Assembly: GCF_009938225.1 (NCBI RefSeq)
Contig: NZ_AP019657.1
Location: forward strand, 496,001 to 560,000
Length of the DNA stretch: 64,000 bases
Direction of reading: 5' to 3'
DNA from: Vibrio ponticus
GTDB lineage: Bacteria > Pseudomonadota > Gammaproteobacteria > Enterobacterales > Vibrionaceae
The position numbers were made by a program, and so were the translations under genes. How positions within the stretch are numbered: position 1 is the stretch's first letter; each line of letters begins with the position of its first letter. Shown piece after piece: positions 38,435 to 47,238 of the stretch. Below the pieces are notes generated by a model. That model worked only from the letters and a program-made list of their open reading frames with translations. It was not told the DNA's origin and searched no databases.

Positions 38435-39211
38435 GTGTACGTAGTTGAACTTCAATTTGAGTGTTTTGATAACACCACTATTAGCGCCGTTGATAAAGCG
38501 ATCAATGGTTTAATGGATGCATTGCGTTATAACGGTCAGGTACTTGGTCGCGAGTTTCCGATCGTCATGGGTGAGGGGGAGTTCTATGTCAGAGCAGTTT
38601 GTCCTGAGAAAGAAAGCCTACATCCCAAATATCATTCAGATTTCGTCAAGGTGTGTATTAATCGTCTTGCTGATGCATGTCTGCTGGCACCGAAAGTACG
38701 CTTGCTCGGTCGTGATTTAAACTCTGAGCAGGCAGCTGAAGAAGAAACGCCAAGTTGGCAGGTGCTTTACACCACTTATGTGCATACATGTTCGCCGTTA
38801 CGCAGTGGTGAGACCTTATTGCCAATCCCTCTCTACCGTAATCCGCCCACCTTGAATGGTGATCACAAGGCTGTCGTTAAATGGCAGACCGAGTGGCAAG
38901 CGTGTGACGAATTACAAATGGCAGGTGGATGTCGTGCAGAGCATGCTGCGCTGCATGAAATTTGTGATACTGATAGTGTGCTATTTCGTCGCGGCTGGGA
39001 TTTACGTGGTCGTATTGAATATATTACTAAGATCCCGACATATTATTACCAATATCGCGTTGGGGGCAAAAGCCTTGCAGACGAGCAGGCACGAAAATGC
39101 CCTAAATGTGGTGGTGAATGGCTATTAGATGAACCATTGCATGATGTGTTTTATTTTAAGTGCGATGAGTGCCGAATTGTTTCTAATATTTCTTGGGATC
39201 ATATTAAATAA
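38435..39211 (+). CDS. Zn-ribbon-containing protein (DUF2310 family)
   Basis: A 258-residue protein with a GTG start two bases after syd, so almost certainly co-translated with it. The C-terminal zinc ribbon uses the cysteine pairs in CPKCGGEWLL and FKCDECRIVSN. The family is described as a possible nucleic-acid-binding protein; no function is established. A further Cys-rich central segment (MAGGCRAEHAALHEICDTDS) is conserved-looking. There is no membrane segment. Confidence 0.85.
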   Translation: MYVVELQFECFDNTTISAVDKAINGLMDALRYNGQVLGREFPIVMGEGEFYVRAVCPEKESLHPKYHSDFVKVCINRLADACLLAPKVRLLGRDLNSEQAAEEETPSWQVLYTTYVHTCSPLRSGETLLPIPLYRNPPTLNGDHKAVVKWQTEWQACDELQMAGGCRAEHAALHEICDTDSVLFRRGWDLRGRIEYITKIPTYYYQYRVGGKSLADEQARKCPKCGGEWLLDEPLHDVFYFKCDECRIVSNISWDHIK

Positions 39212-39241
39212 TTTATCTTGAGTTAATATAGAACGATCTGG

Positions 39242-39278
39242 AGCGACATTAATTTGACATGATAATTTTAATGTCGCT
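39242..39278. repeat. 11-bp perfect inverted repeat downstream of the Zn-ribbon gene
   Basis: AGCGACATTAA / TTAATGTCGCT around a 15-base loop. There is no T-run on either strand, so it is not an ordinary terminator. It lies 200 bases before the TonB receptor gene and could be an operator or an RNA stability hairpin. Confidence 0.6.
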
Positions 39279-39341
39279 TAAGTTAAGTTGTTGAAAATAA
39301 TGACTTTATTTTTTATTTCAATTGTTTTTTGTTGTGATGAT

Positions 39342-39360
39342 AAAAATAATAATCATACAA
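39342..39360 (+). promoter_or_regulatory. Possible Fur box upstream of the TonB receptor operon
   Basis: AAAAATAATAATCATACAA agrees with the 19-base Fur consensus GATAATGATAATCATTATC at 12 positions, including the core ATAATCAT. It lies 118 bases before the start codon. A TATAAT-like box is at about 39,398. Iron control is inferred. Confidence 0.35.
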
Positions 39361-39477
39361 CGTACGTTATGGGACAGTATGAATCGTGATGCAATGATAT
39401 AATTGCTTTGCCCTTAAGTTATACATTCGCCGTTAAAATAACAATGCTCAAGCATGGCGGGTGAAGAGATATTATTC

Positions 39478-41565
39478 ATGCGTTACCCAATTCCGTTCAT
39501 TGTTTCGTCAGCTATTCTATTTTCTCCAATATCTTCTGCAGAATTCGATCTAGATGCTTTGTTAGATATGCCTCTTGATTCTTTGGCCGATACCAAAGTT
39601 GTCTCGGCTACTCGAACAGCACAGAGTTTGTCTGATATTGCAGCTTCTGTTTATGTAATTACGGCTAAAGAAATTAACCGCTCTGGTGTTCGCTCTGTCG
39701 CTGATGCCCTTGCACTCGCTCCAGGGCTTCATGTAGCCAAATATTCTAACTATGATTGGGGTATTACTGCTCGTGGCCAAAATAAACCGTTAAGTAATAC
39801 ACTATTGGTAATGGTCGATGGTCGCAGTGTATTTAACCCAATGTTTTCAGGTGTGGACTGGGATTTAATTCCAGTGAGTTTGGATAATATTGCCCAAATT
39901 GAAGTGGTGTTAGGTCCGGTCGGTACTATTTGGGGTGGTAATGCAACCAATGGTGTAATCAACATTATTACCCAAGAAGCGGAAAAAACACCACGAGGTA
40001 AATTGACCGTCAAGGAAGGTAATTACCATTATTCAGAATACCAGATTCATGATTCGACAGAGATCGGTGAATATGCGAACTTAAGTGGTTACTTTGAATA
40101 TGTTGATCATATGCCATGGACCAGTGAAGAAGAACGAGTTCAAATCGCGCAGCATTTTAATGTCTATACTGAACGCTTTGGGGCTCGCCTCGACTATCAA
40201 AAATTCGCAGATACCTTGAGTATTCAAGTTGGGGGGATTCGCTCTCGAGAGGACTATCAATGGATTGAATATCTACCGATAGGAAGCAATAAATATGGTG
40301 GCGACCCCTATGATACAGAAATGACCATGCAGGAATATTTTGCAGGTTTACAACATATTCATGATTTCCAAAATAGTGACAGTTGGGATAACAAAGTTTG
40401 GTTAACCTACAGTTCAAATGATGGACCTGATCGCAATGCAAACTTTTGGCGTCTTGATCTTGATTCACATTATACCATTGCAGACTTATGGGGTACTCAG
40501 TTAAGTATCGGTGGCAATATTCGTTTAATTGATGAAAAGCTGGGTAAATACAGCGAAATTGATCAGTTTTCTATGCCATATCTTCGGGTTACAGATGACC
40601 ATGAATTTTTTAGTCAAAATTATGGTCTCTATGCAAACTGGGATATCGAACTTGGCGAGAAAACGCATCTTACGTTGGGCAATCGTTGGCAATATCATAA
40701 CTTGACAGACAAGGTCTATGCTCAGCCTCAAGCACGCGTTAGCTATAATCTTGCCAGTAACCAACGCGTGTGGGCGGGATGGGGGCGAGCAGTGGTGACC
40801 CCTTCTCGGTTAGAAATGGATACTACTTTTCAGCAGAATATGTATAAGCCTCAAAATGACGCGTATGAGTATATTGGTAGTATGCAGATGAACGGCAACG
40901 ATAACATGGACGTTGAAAAGATAGAGACGTTTGAGTTGGGTTATCGTTTTTGGCAGGGAAATCAGATCCAACTTAGTTTAAGTGGATACTATAGTCGTCA
41001 TGACAATATAAGGGCGGGAAGACAAGTTTATCCTGAATCTCCGCAAGACAAACCAGTTGATGGCATTTACGTTTCTCAATATGAAGATCCGCTATGGTCT
41101 GAAACTATGGGAGGGGAAATTGCGCTGAAATGGCAACCTCTGTCAGATGTGCAGTTGAATACTAACTACAGCTATAAACGTATTGTTGGTCACTGTAAAG
41201 GTGCGTTATGCGCAGGCAGTGATGTGGCTAAAAGACAACTTGAGAATCAACCAAACCACTTTGTCAATGCACAGCTTATTTGGGACATCAATCCGCAGTG
41301 GTGGGTTAGTTCGACGATGCACTATGTTGGTAAGTCCTCACCGCATCCAGACTACACGACCAATCAAGCCTATGAATGGCCTGAAGTGATTAGCTTTGAC
41401 GCTTCGGCAAGTTGGCAATTGAGCAAGCAAGCGCCACGATTGACACTTAGTGCAGAAAACCTTGGTGCTGAGCAATCGAAAGAGTTTGCGGAGTATCAAA
41501 GCCCGTTCCAAAACGGCACACAATATTGGTTAACCCTTGAATGGCAATATGGCGCGTTAAGATAA
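39478..41565 (+). CDS. TonB-dependent outer-membrane receptor
   Basis: A 695-residue receptor. I start it at 39,478, where GAAGAG precedes the ATG and a signal peptide opens (YPIPFIVSSAILFSPISSA); an ATG eight codons upstream lacks a ribosome site. The plug domain runs to about residue 165 (VVSATRTAQSLSDIAASVYV, GVRSVADALALAPGLHVAKY, GPVGTIWGGNATNGVINIIT) and a 22-strand-type barrel follows. The DLDALLDMPLDSLADTKV N-terminus is the kind seen in receptors linked to YfiR proteins. The ligand is unknown. It is followed after 8 bases by the yfiR-like gene and then a diguanylate cyclase, so it may sense or import the signal for them. Confidence 0.9.
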   Translation: MRYPIPFIVSSAILFSPISSAEFDLDALLDMPLDSLADTKVVSATRTAQSLSDIAASVYVITAKEINRSGVRSVADALALAPGLHVAKYSNYDWGITARGQNKPLSNTLLVMVDGRSVFNPMFSGVDWDLIPVSLDNIAQIEVVLGPVGTIWGGNATNGVINIITQEAEKTPRGKLTVKEGNYHYSEYQIHDSTEIGEYANLSGYFEYVDHMPWTSEEERVQIAQHFNVYTERFGARLDYQKFADTLSIQVGGIRSREDYQWIEYLPIGSNKYGGDPYDTEMTMQEYFAGLQHIHDFQNSDSWDNKVWLTYSSNDGPDRNANFWRLDLDSHYTIADLWGTQLSIGGNIRLIDEKLGKYSEIDQFSMPYLRVTDDHEFFSQNYGLYANWDIELGEKTHLTLGNRWQYHNLTDKVYAQPQARVSYNLASNQRVWAGWGRAVVTPSRLEMDTTFQQNMYKPQNDAYEYIGSMQMNGNDNMDVEKIETFELGYRFWQGNQIQLSLSGYYSRHDNIRAGRQVYPESPQDKPVDGIYVSQYEDPLWSETMGGEIALKWQPLSDVQLNTNYSYKRIVGHCKGALCAGSDVAKRQLENQPNHFVNAQLIWDINPQWWVSSTMHYVGKSSPHPDYTTNQAYEWPEVISFDASASWQLSKQAPRLTLSAENLGAEQSKEFAEYQSPFQNGTQYWLTLEWQYGALR

Positions 41566-41573
41566 AACGAATA

Positions 41574-42113
41574 ATGAACATGGTATTGAAATTTAAACCA
41601 ACTTTAGCCAGCATCCTACTACTGATTGGGCTGTATTCTTTTTCACAAGCCGCAGCGGCCAAAGTGGATGATGTCGATCTTAAAGCGGTCTACTTGTTCC
41701 GTTTTGCCTTGTTAGCGGATTGGCAAAATACAGGGGTAGAGTCGGACTATCTTGAGTATTGTGCGACGGATATTGATGATATCAGCTTGCGTCTTGAAGC
41801 GATTGTTGCGAGCAAGGCGCAGATGGCTCGCTTCTTTTTGTTGTCTGAAGCGAGCGAAGCGCAGGTTTGCCACATTCTCTACACCAAAACAGAAGACGCG
41901 GAAGCGATAGAAAGGCTGCGGCAGCAATTCCCTCATGCGTTGCTGGTGGGGGAAGGTGTCGATTTTGTTGCTAATGGCGGCATGATAGCCTTTGTTAAAG
42001 TGAGAAACCGTATTCGTCCGCTTGTTTCACGTTCCAATGTCGAACAGTCTCAAGTATTACTGCGCTCTCAGCTTCTTGAAGTGTCCGAGATTTATGAGGC
42101 AGGTACCTCATGA
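41574..42113 (+). CDS. YfiR-family periplasmic protein (DUF4154)
   Basis: A 179-residue secreted protein: signal peptide with ASILLLIGLYSFSQAAAA, then a DUF4154 domain. The family pattern is visible at the start (VDLKAVYLFRFALLADW) and end (NGGMIAFVKVRNRIRPLVSR). In Pseudomonas, YfiR is a periplasmic repressor of the cyclase YfiN. Here it overlaps the downstream cyclase gene by 4 bases (ATGA), so a receptor-repressor-cyclase relay is likely but inferred. Two cysteines (near residues 61 and 99) could form the redox-sensitive disulfide known from YfiR; which pair is not certain. Confidence 0.88.
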   Translation: MNMVLKFKPTLASILLLIGLYSFSQAAAAKVDDVDLKAVYLFRFALLADWQNTGVESDYLEYCATDIDDISLRLEAIVASKAQMARFFLLSEASEAQVCHILYTKTEDAEAIERLRQQFPHALLVGEGVDFVANGGMIAFVKVRNRIRPLVSRSNVEQSQVLLRSQLLEVSEIYEAGTS

Positions 42114-44011
42114 CTTTCCTCCGCTTTACCCAGTTACCATTGCGCTACAAGATGATGCTGCCGACCTGGTTTATGGTGATGCTGTTGGTCGGCTTGATTG
42201 GTACGCCTGCGATTCACTTATTGATGCTGTCGCAACGTGATGCACAAGAGCAGAGAATTCATATTCTGTCTCAAGGTGTGGCCGCAACTTTACAAGCGGC
42301 ATTGATGTTTGATGACCCGATTACTGCCAAAGAGCAGTTGGTGAATCTTAATTTTGATCCGGTCATTATCGCAGCCAAAGTGGTCAATCAAAGCGGTAAT
42401 AGAGTCGCGGATATTGAACAGCTACCCGATGCATGTCGATGGTCAGAACAACACCTTGTGTGTGATGGATTTAGTTTTTCGACCGTAGAGACCGATATCT
42501 CAATGTTAGGAGAGAGTCTCGGTAAATTAATCGTGTGGGAATCGCTAGAAGCGATAGAAGATAAAGAGAAGGAGCTATTTAGCTACCTTGGTATTCTCGC
42601 CCTTGCTGTCTCACTTTTTTCTTGGTTTTTTGCTCGGGTGCTACACAGTCTCATTGTTACCCCGCTTAATGCTTTGCATGAATCGATGGAGCAGACCATT
42701 ACGCAAGGTATGACGAAAAAAAGCATCGAGATATACCATGATGATGAAATAGGTAAACTTACCGCCTGTTTTAATGACATGATTGCCAACTTGCTCGACC
42801 GTGAATCTCAGCTACAAAGCGCTTTACTCAGCGTAGAACAGAAGAACCGCTATATTCATAGTGCACTCGGTGTGATGAAGCGTGGTGTATTGGTTGTATC
42901 ACCAGGCAACAAGGTCGAGTATTGTAATCCAGTCGCGAATCAAATCTTTAATGACAAACGTCTAACCAATACTCGCATTGCAATGGAAAGCAATTTCGAG
43001 CCTAAATCAGCGATTGAAATGGTACTCAATGCTGTTGAACATCACCTTGCTTTACCGAGTGTTGAACTTAGAGCTCAAGCCAGTGAACAGCGCTACCGCG
43101 TTAGTTGTCATCCGCTTAAGGAAGCAGGGCAGTCCTTGCTTCAATTTCAAGATGTTACCCAAATCAATATTGCGGAAAAGCGCCGTATGTTGCTTGAATT
43201 GATGTTTGCTCAATTCCAAGACGCGATTTTGGTACTGGATCGGGATCTTAAGGTCGAAACCCAAAACAATACGGCGCGCCAATGGTTTGGTGAAATAAGC
43301 TCAATACATGACTTGGTGTTTAAACAACCGATTCAAGTGACTCAGCAGATGAAGCGAGATTTACTCAATGCTGGTCTGTTGTTCCGTGAGCTTGAAATTG
43401 AGCATCAGAGCAAGTGTTGGATGCCATATGAACTTAAAGCCCGGGCACTAAAGGGTAACGATGGTCGCGTTGAAGCATTTGTGATCAGTATTACTGACCT
43501 TAGTGTGGGTATTGAGCTTAAGCGCCTTGATTTTGCCGCCAATCATGATCCGTTAACCGGGCTTGCGAACCGTTCTAAAGCCCTAAAACATCTACAAGAT
43601 CGTCATAGTAAAGGTGAATCTCAGTTTGTCTTTTTCCTTGACCTAGATGGCTTTAAAGCGGTCAACGATCAGTTCGGTCACAGTGTTGGCGATGAATTGC
43701 TTTGCATTGTCGCCAAACGCCTAGAAGGCTGTATTTCGGCACATGATTTAGTGTCACGCATTGCTGGCGATGAGTTCTTAATTGGTATCCGTGGTACCAA
43801 TCAGTGTCAGCCTATTGCTCAGCGCATTATTGATACCTTGTCCAATCCAATCGTAATCAATGGTCAAGAATGTCATGTGACAGCGAGTTTAGGAATTAGT
43901 TATTGGTCGGCCAGTGATGGCAGTATTATTGAAGATAAGATTCAGCAAGCAGATAGTAATATGTACACTGCTAAACGCTTGGGTAAAAACCGATTTTATT
44001 ATGCTCAGTAG
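42110..44011 (+). CDS. Membrane diguanylate cyclase: periplasmic sensor (CHASE8-like)-HAMP-PAS-GGDEF
   Basis: A 633-residue inner-membrane protein. TM1 is at about 18-40; a periplasmic domain of CHASE8 type follows (41-155, TLQAALMFDDPITAKEQL); TM2 is at about 158-178, HAMP to about 232, one or two PAS-like regions at 250-460, and GGDEF at 475-633. The active loop is AGDEF (552-556), a variant found in active cyclases, with substrate residues in FLDLDGFKAVNDQFGHSVGD intact. There is no RxxD inhibitory site (SAHD instead). The topology matches Pseudomonas YfiN, plus extra PAS-like input. It is translationally coupled to the yfiR-like gene. It is probably an active cyclase. Confidence 0.9.
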   Translation: MTFLRFTQLPLRYKMMLPTWFMVMLLVGLIGTPAIHLLMLSQRDAQEQRIHILSQGVAATLQAALMFDDPITAKEQLVNLNFDPVIIAAKVVNQSGNRVADIEQLPDACRWSEQHLVCDGFSFSTVETDISMLGESLGKLIVWESLEAIEDKEKELFSYLGILALAVSLFSWFFARVLHSLIVTPLNALHESMEQTITQGMTKKSIEIYHDDEIGKLTACFNDMIANLLDRESQLQSALLSVEQKNRYIHSALGVMKRGVLVVSPGNKVEYCNPVANQIFNDKRLTNTRIAMESNFEPKSAIEMVLNAVEHHLALPSVELRAQASEQRYRVSCHPLKEAGQSLLQFQDVTQINIAEKRRMLLELMFAQFQDAILVLDRDLKVETQNNTARQWFGEISSIHDLVFKQPIQVTQQMKRDLLNAGLLFRELEIEHQSKCWMPYELKARALKGNDGRVEAFVISITDLSVGIELKRLDFAANHDPLTGLANRSKALKHLQDRHSKGESQFVFFLDLDGFKAVNDQFGHSVGDELLCIVAKRLEGCISAHDLVSRIAGDEFLIGIRGTNQCQPIAQRIIDTLSNPIVINGQECHVTASLGISYWSASDGSIIEDKIQQADSNMYTAKRLGKNRFYYAQ

Positions 44012-44038
44012 TTCTGGTGTTATTGTGGCTTAGCACCA

Positions 44039-44227
44039 TTAACGAGGGCTTTGATCTTTATCAGAGCTCTCATCAGCTTTCGGCTCTTGAGGCTTTGCTG
44101 CGTCAGGCTTTTTCTTCATTTGGGTGGTTTTCATGTTGGCAGTGTATTTCAGCACGCTAATGTTGCCGATAATCACAGCCAGCACGATGGCAATGATCAC
44201 CCAAGGGTTAGTCAGTAAGTCCATCAT
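44039..44227 (-). CDS. DUF2897 family small membrane protein
   Basis: A 62-residue protein with one membrane helix (NPWVIIAIVLAVIIGNISVL) and a charged Lys/Asp/Glu-rich tail. It belongs to the DUF2897 family, function unknown. Its start overlaps the M15 peptidase stop by 4 bases, so it is the last gene of the yffB-dapE operon. Confidence 0.85.
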   Translation of the reverse strand: MMDLLTNPWVIIAIVLAVIIGNISVLKYTANMKTTQMKKKPDAAKPQEPKADESSDKDQSPR

Positions 44228-44910
44228 GATTCTCCACTGATGTTGGTGATAAATTGAGTGTAGATGTTTTCGAGGTTATCGAGCACTACTTGGTTGCCTA
44301 ATATTGGAGATAAACGCAAACGAAAACGCAATTGTTCTATGGTTAGCTGATTTAGGCACGCTTTTGCTGTGGCTTGGTGACTGATATGCCAAGGCTCAGG
44401 GGCAACACCGCCGAGATCTTTGGCATAAGGAAAGAAAAAACCATACTGAGTAAGGTTATCTTTAAGCCATTGGTAAAATTGAGTTTGATGCCCTTGTAGA
44501 TACTCCCACGGCTCAAGCTGCAATGTCACCCCCTGTGGTAATGATGCACGATCAAATACGTCAAAATCACACCCCCAATGATGGCGACTGGCTCCCGGTA
44601 GTGCAGACCAGCGCAAAATCGCCATGGCTTTTTCTTGTTCAGAAAGTGTATCACTATCAAGTGGCTGGCTATGACTATCTAAGAGAGTACTGATACCAGC
44701 CATCTTGTTGTTCCAAATCGTTTTCTGGCGTTCAAAATCACGAAAGCCGCTCGCGATATTGAGATTAAAACCAGCCTGAGCGGCACCGTCTTTTAGTGCC
44801 AGCAAATCTTGTTGCACTGCTGGGTGGACAAGGAAAACCTTTTGTCCAAATAGAAGTTCAACCAGATGATCACTGGTGACTCCGCAAAGCTGCTCAGGCG
44901 TCATTTTCAC
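44224..44910 (-). CDS. M15-family peptidase (VanY-like D-alanyl-D-alanine carboxypeptidase)
   Basis: A 228-residue zinc peptidase. The zinc-binding His and Asp are in [18 protein letters not shown], and the second His with the catalytic Glu is in [14 protein letters not shown]. The N-terminal segment [18 protein letters not shown] is the usual VanY start of the fold. No signal peptide is apparent, which is common for this Vibrio/Shewanella group. It overlaps dapE by 4 bases and DUF2897 by 4 bases, tying a cell-wall peptidase to diaminopimelate synthesis. Confidence 0.9.
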   Translation of the reverse strand: MKMTPEQLCGVTSDHLVELLFGQKVFLVHPAVQQDLLALKDGAAQAGFNLNIASGFRDFERQKTIWNNKMAGISTLLDSHSQPLDSDTLSEQEKAMAILRWSALPGASRHHWGCDFDVFDRASLPQGVTLQLEPWEYLQGHQTQFYQWLKDNLTQYGFFFPYAKDLGGVAPEPWHISHQATAKACLNQLTIEQLRFRLRLSPILGNQVVLDNLENIYTQFITNISGES

Positions 44911-46040
44911 GCGAGTACGTTCTCCAGAATGTTTTGGTACATGTCAGTCAGCTTCTCTAAATCAGCAATGCTGACACACTCGTTTACTTTATGAATGGTG
45001 GCGTTGACCGGACCAAGTTCCACCACTTGAGCGCCCATTTGTGCGATAAAGCGACCATCAGAAGTCCCACCCGTTGTCAGTAGCTCTGGCGCTTTATGGT
45101 TCACATCTGCCACACCTTTAACGACTGCCTCGAGCAGTGTACCAGTATCGGTCAAAAACGGCTGTCCACTTAGAGTCCATTTTAGATCGTAGTCCAAACC
45201 GTGAGCATCGAGCGTTGAGTGAACGCGGCGTTTGATTTCCGTGTCCGTCAACTCAGTGCTAAAACGGAAGTTAAACTGCACATCAAATTCACCAGGGATC
45301 ACATTCGATGCCCCAGTACCAGCAGCAACATTCGGGATCTGGAAACTGGTTGGTGGGAAATAGTCATTGCCGTTATCCCACTTGGTCGAAGCGAGTTCAG
45401 CTAGAGCCGGTAATGCTTGGTGAACCGGGTTATTGGCTAAATGCGGATAAGCAACGTGCCCTTGGGTACCTTTGATGCGTAAATCACCCGTAATTGAACC
45501 GCGGCGACCATTTTTCACCACATCACCTACCGCGTGAGTACTTGAAGGTTCACCGACGATACACATATCGATGATCTCATCACGAGCCATTAAGGTGTCC
45601 ACCACTCGGGTGGTACCATTAATAAATGGTCCTTCCTCATCTGAGGTAATCAGAAAAGCTAATGAGCCTTTATGATCAGGGTGTTGGGCAATAAAACGTT
45701 CTACAGCGACAACCATACACGCGAGTGAGCCTTTCATGTCGGCGGCACCACGGCCATGTAAGTAGCCGTCAATAACGGTCGGTTCGAAAGGCGGCGTGTG
45801 CCATTGCTCTAGTGAACCAGCAGGTACCACATCCGTATGCCCAGCAAAAGTAAACAGGGGAGCTTGGTTACCGCGGCGAGCCCAGAAGTTAGTGGTATCT
45901 TCAAATACCATCACTTCAATTTCAAACCCAAGTGCTTGCAAGCGCTCAATCATTACTTGTTGGCAGCCTGCGTCTTCTGGTGTAACTGATTGACGGCTAA
46001 TGAGATCTTTTGCCAAAGCCAATACAGGGCTATCTGTCAT
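44907..46040 (-). CDS. dapE: Succinyl-diaminopimelate desuccinylase
   Basis: A 377-residue M20-family zinc enzyme that removes succinate from N-succinyl-LL-diaminopimelate for lysine and peptidoglycan synthesis. The metal-binding motifs are [11 protein letters not shown] near residue 66, [15 protein letters not shown], and the catalytic Glu pair in [13 protein letters not shown]. The C-terminal His ligand is in [19 protein letters not shown]. It is 14 bases after yffB and overlaps the M15 gene. Confidence 0.97.
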   Translation of the reverse strand: MTDSPVLALAKDLISRQSVTPEDAGCQQVMIERLQALGFEIEVMVFEDTTNFWARRGNQAPLFTFAGHTDVVPAGSLEQWHTPPFEPTVIDGYLHGRGAADMKGSLACMVVAVERFIAQHPDHKGSLAFLITSDEEGPFINGTTRVVDTLMARDEIIDMCIVGEPSSTHAVGDVVKNGRRGSITGDLRIKGTQGHVAYPHLANNPVHQALPALAELASTKWDNGNDYFPPTSFQIPNVAAGTGASNVIPGEFDVQFNFRFSTELTDTEIKRRVHSTLDAHGLDYDLKWTLSGQPFLTDTGTLLEAVVKGVADVNHKAPELLTTGGTSDGRFIAQMGAQVVELGPVNATIHKVNECVSIADLEKLTDMYQNILENVLA

Positions 46041-46054
46041 CCTTGAAATCCTTT

Positions 46055-46402
46055 TTATGCAAAAATAGCGGCGTATTGATCCGCTTTAAATCCGATATGG
46101 TACTGATCGTTGACCAATAAGATAGGGCGTTTAATCATCGCTGGATGCTCGACCAACAATGCAATCGCTGATTGTTCGTTAAGGCTATCTTTTTGTTCTT
46201 GGCTTAGTTGACGGAATGTTGTTCCGCGTTTATTGAGTACGTTTTCCCAGCCAAGAGCTTGGCAAAACGTGGTAACCATTTCTGTGTCTATTCCCTGCTT
46301 TCGATAATCATGAAAATCAAAGCTAACACTTTCTGCTTCCAGCCATTTTTTGGCTTTTTTAATCGTATCGCAGTTTGGAATTCCATACATAGTGATCGTC
46401 AT
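46055..46402 (-). CDS. yffB: ArsC/Spx-family reductase YffB
   Basis: A 115-residue thioredoxin-fold protein of the ArsC/YffB family. The single catalytic Cys is in [16 protein letters not shown] and the family cis-Pro region is in [14 protein letters not shown]. It is probably a glutathione-dependent thiol reductase; arsenate reduction is not established. The yffB-dapE gene order is the same in E. coli. First gene of this minus-strand operon. Confidence 0.93.
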   Translation of the reverse strand: MTITMYGIPNCDTIKKAKKWLEAESVSFDFHDYRKQGIDTEMVTTFCQALGWENVLNKRGTTFRQLSQEQKDSLNEQSAIALLVEHPAMIKRPILLVNDQYHIGFKADQYAAIFA

Positions 46403-46602
46403 AATGAACCTTTTGAAGTGACATTTTTATTATTTTTTAATCCTATCAGGAACTTCGAAGGGAAACAAAAAATGTGACGTATATATTTTGACGAGTAAAA
46501 AATACCCTTAATCGCCGTGAATGACGACGAGTTATTGATCAAACGCAAGTAATTTATTGCATAAAAGGAAATAATGAGGGCTGAAGTTTATAGGAGGTAT
46601 CA
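46403..46602 (+). promoter_or_regulatory. Divergent yffB / winged-helix control region
   Basis: A 200-base AT-rich gap. A TTGATCAAACGCAA sequence at 46,535-46,548 resembles an FNR/CRP half-palindrome but is incomplete. A strong ribosome site (GGAGGT) precedes the winged-helix gene. Confidence 0.3.
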
Positions 46603-46890
46603 ATGGAACTGAGTCCTGTGTTTGCACGGCGTTTATACTTGGCTCTACTCGTCGAAAGTTTAGAGCGCCCAAATGTTCCTAAGTTAATTGAACAGACTGG
46701 CTGGCCACGTCGCACTATTCAAGACGTTATTAAAGCTCTTCCTGGCATCGGCATTGAACTTGCGTTTGTGCAAGATGGTCGACGTCATAATGATGGTTAC
46801 TACCAACTTTCTGACTGGGGACCGTTTGATAGTCAGTGGGTGAGTGAACGAGAGCCTGATATTGCAGCAAGTTTAGGCTTTAAAGCCTAG
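46603..46890 (+). CDS. Small winged helix-turn-helix DNA-binding protein
   Basis: A 95-residue protein with a winged-helix pattern: helices in FARRLYLALLVESLERPNVP, recognition helix region QTGWPRRTIQDVIKALPGIG, and a wing (FVQDGRRHNDGYYQL). The C-terminal DWGPFDSQW motif is typical of a family common in Vibrio and Shewanella. The target is unknown. The ribosome site is strong (GGAGGT). The gene ends six bases before the convergent lipoprotein gene, and its apparent terminator lies inside that gene. Confidence 0.75.
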   Translation: MELSPVFARRLYLALLVESLERPNVPKLIEQTGWPRRTIQDVIKALPGIGIELAFVQDGRRHNDGYYQLSDWGPFDSQWVSEREPDIAASLGFKA

Positions 46891-46896
46891 TCGAAT

Positions 46897-47238
46897 TCAT
46901 CCACAGTTATACGCATTCCCTACCACGGTAAATGAGGTGGTAAAGTCTTGTGGAGCTATCATATATACTGTAGTCGCGCCAAGTTTCTTGGCGCGATTTT
47001 TTATGTCATTCATCGCGCCTTGTACCATCGCGTCATTGGTAAAAAATAGATAGGAATACCAATGCCCCTCAGTACCGGTCACTTCGCCAAGCCATTGGCA
47101 TTTATCGGCATTAAAACCGCTATCTAAACGCACATGCACATCTTGCGCGCCTTGATTAAGCTGGGTGTGTGGAGACGCACATCCAGCGAGAGTTATTAAA
47201 GCTAGAGTAGAAAAAATACTACGCGGTTTGAGTAACAT
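46897..47238 (-). CDS. DUF4156 family lipoprotein
   Basis: A 113-residue lipoprotein: signal peptide with lipobox LITLAGCASP (Cys near residue 20). The DUF4156 region is NADKCQWLGEVTGTEGHWYS and MNDIKNRAKKLGATTVYMIA. Function unknown. I use the ATG at 47,238; a TTG two codons upstream is possible. Its 5' end overlaps the end of the DUF2956 gene by 20 bases. A plus-strand terminator hairpin coincides with its NRAKKLGAT codons. Confidence 0.85.
   Translation of the reverse strand: MLLKPRSIFSTLALITLAGCASPHTQLNQGAQDVHVRLDSGFNADKCQWLGEVTGTEGHWYSYLFFTNDAMVQGAMNDIKNRAKKLGATTVYMIAPQDFTTSFTVVGNAYNCG
46974..47002 (+). terminator. Terminator of the winged-helix gene inside the DUF4156 coding sequence
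   Basis: A perfect 10-bp stem TCGCGCCAAG / CTTGGCGCGA with a TTT loop, followed by TTTTTT on the plus strand. It lies 84 bases beyond the winged-helix gene stop, entirely within the antisense lipoprotein gene. Confidence 0.8.

Noticed and set aside
41541..41573. Longer N-terminus for the YfiR protein overlapping the receptor gene
   Set aside because: It would place basic residues before the signal peptide and lacks a ribosome site; the ATG at 41,574 opens a normal signal peptide.
46535..46548. FNR site before the winged-helix gene
   Set aside because: Only one half-site (TTGAT) fits the TTGAT-N4-ATCAA consensus, so it is not called as a site.
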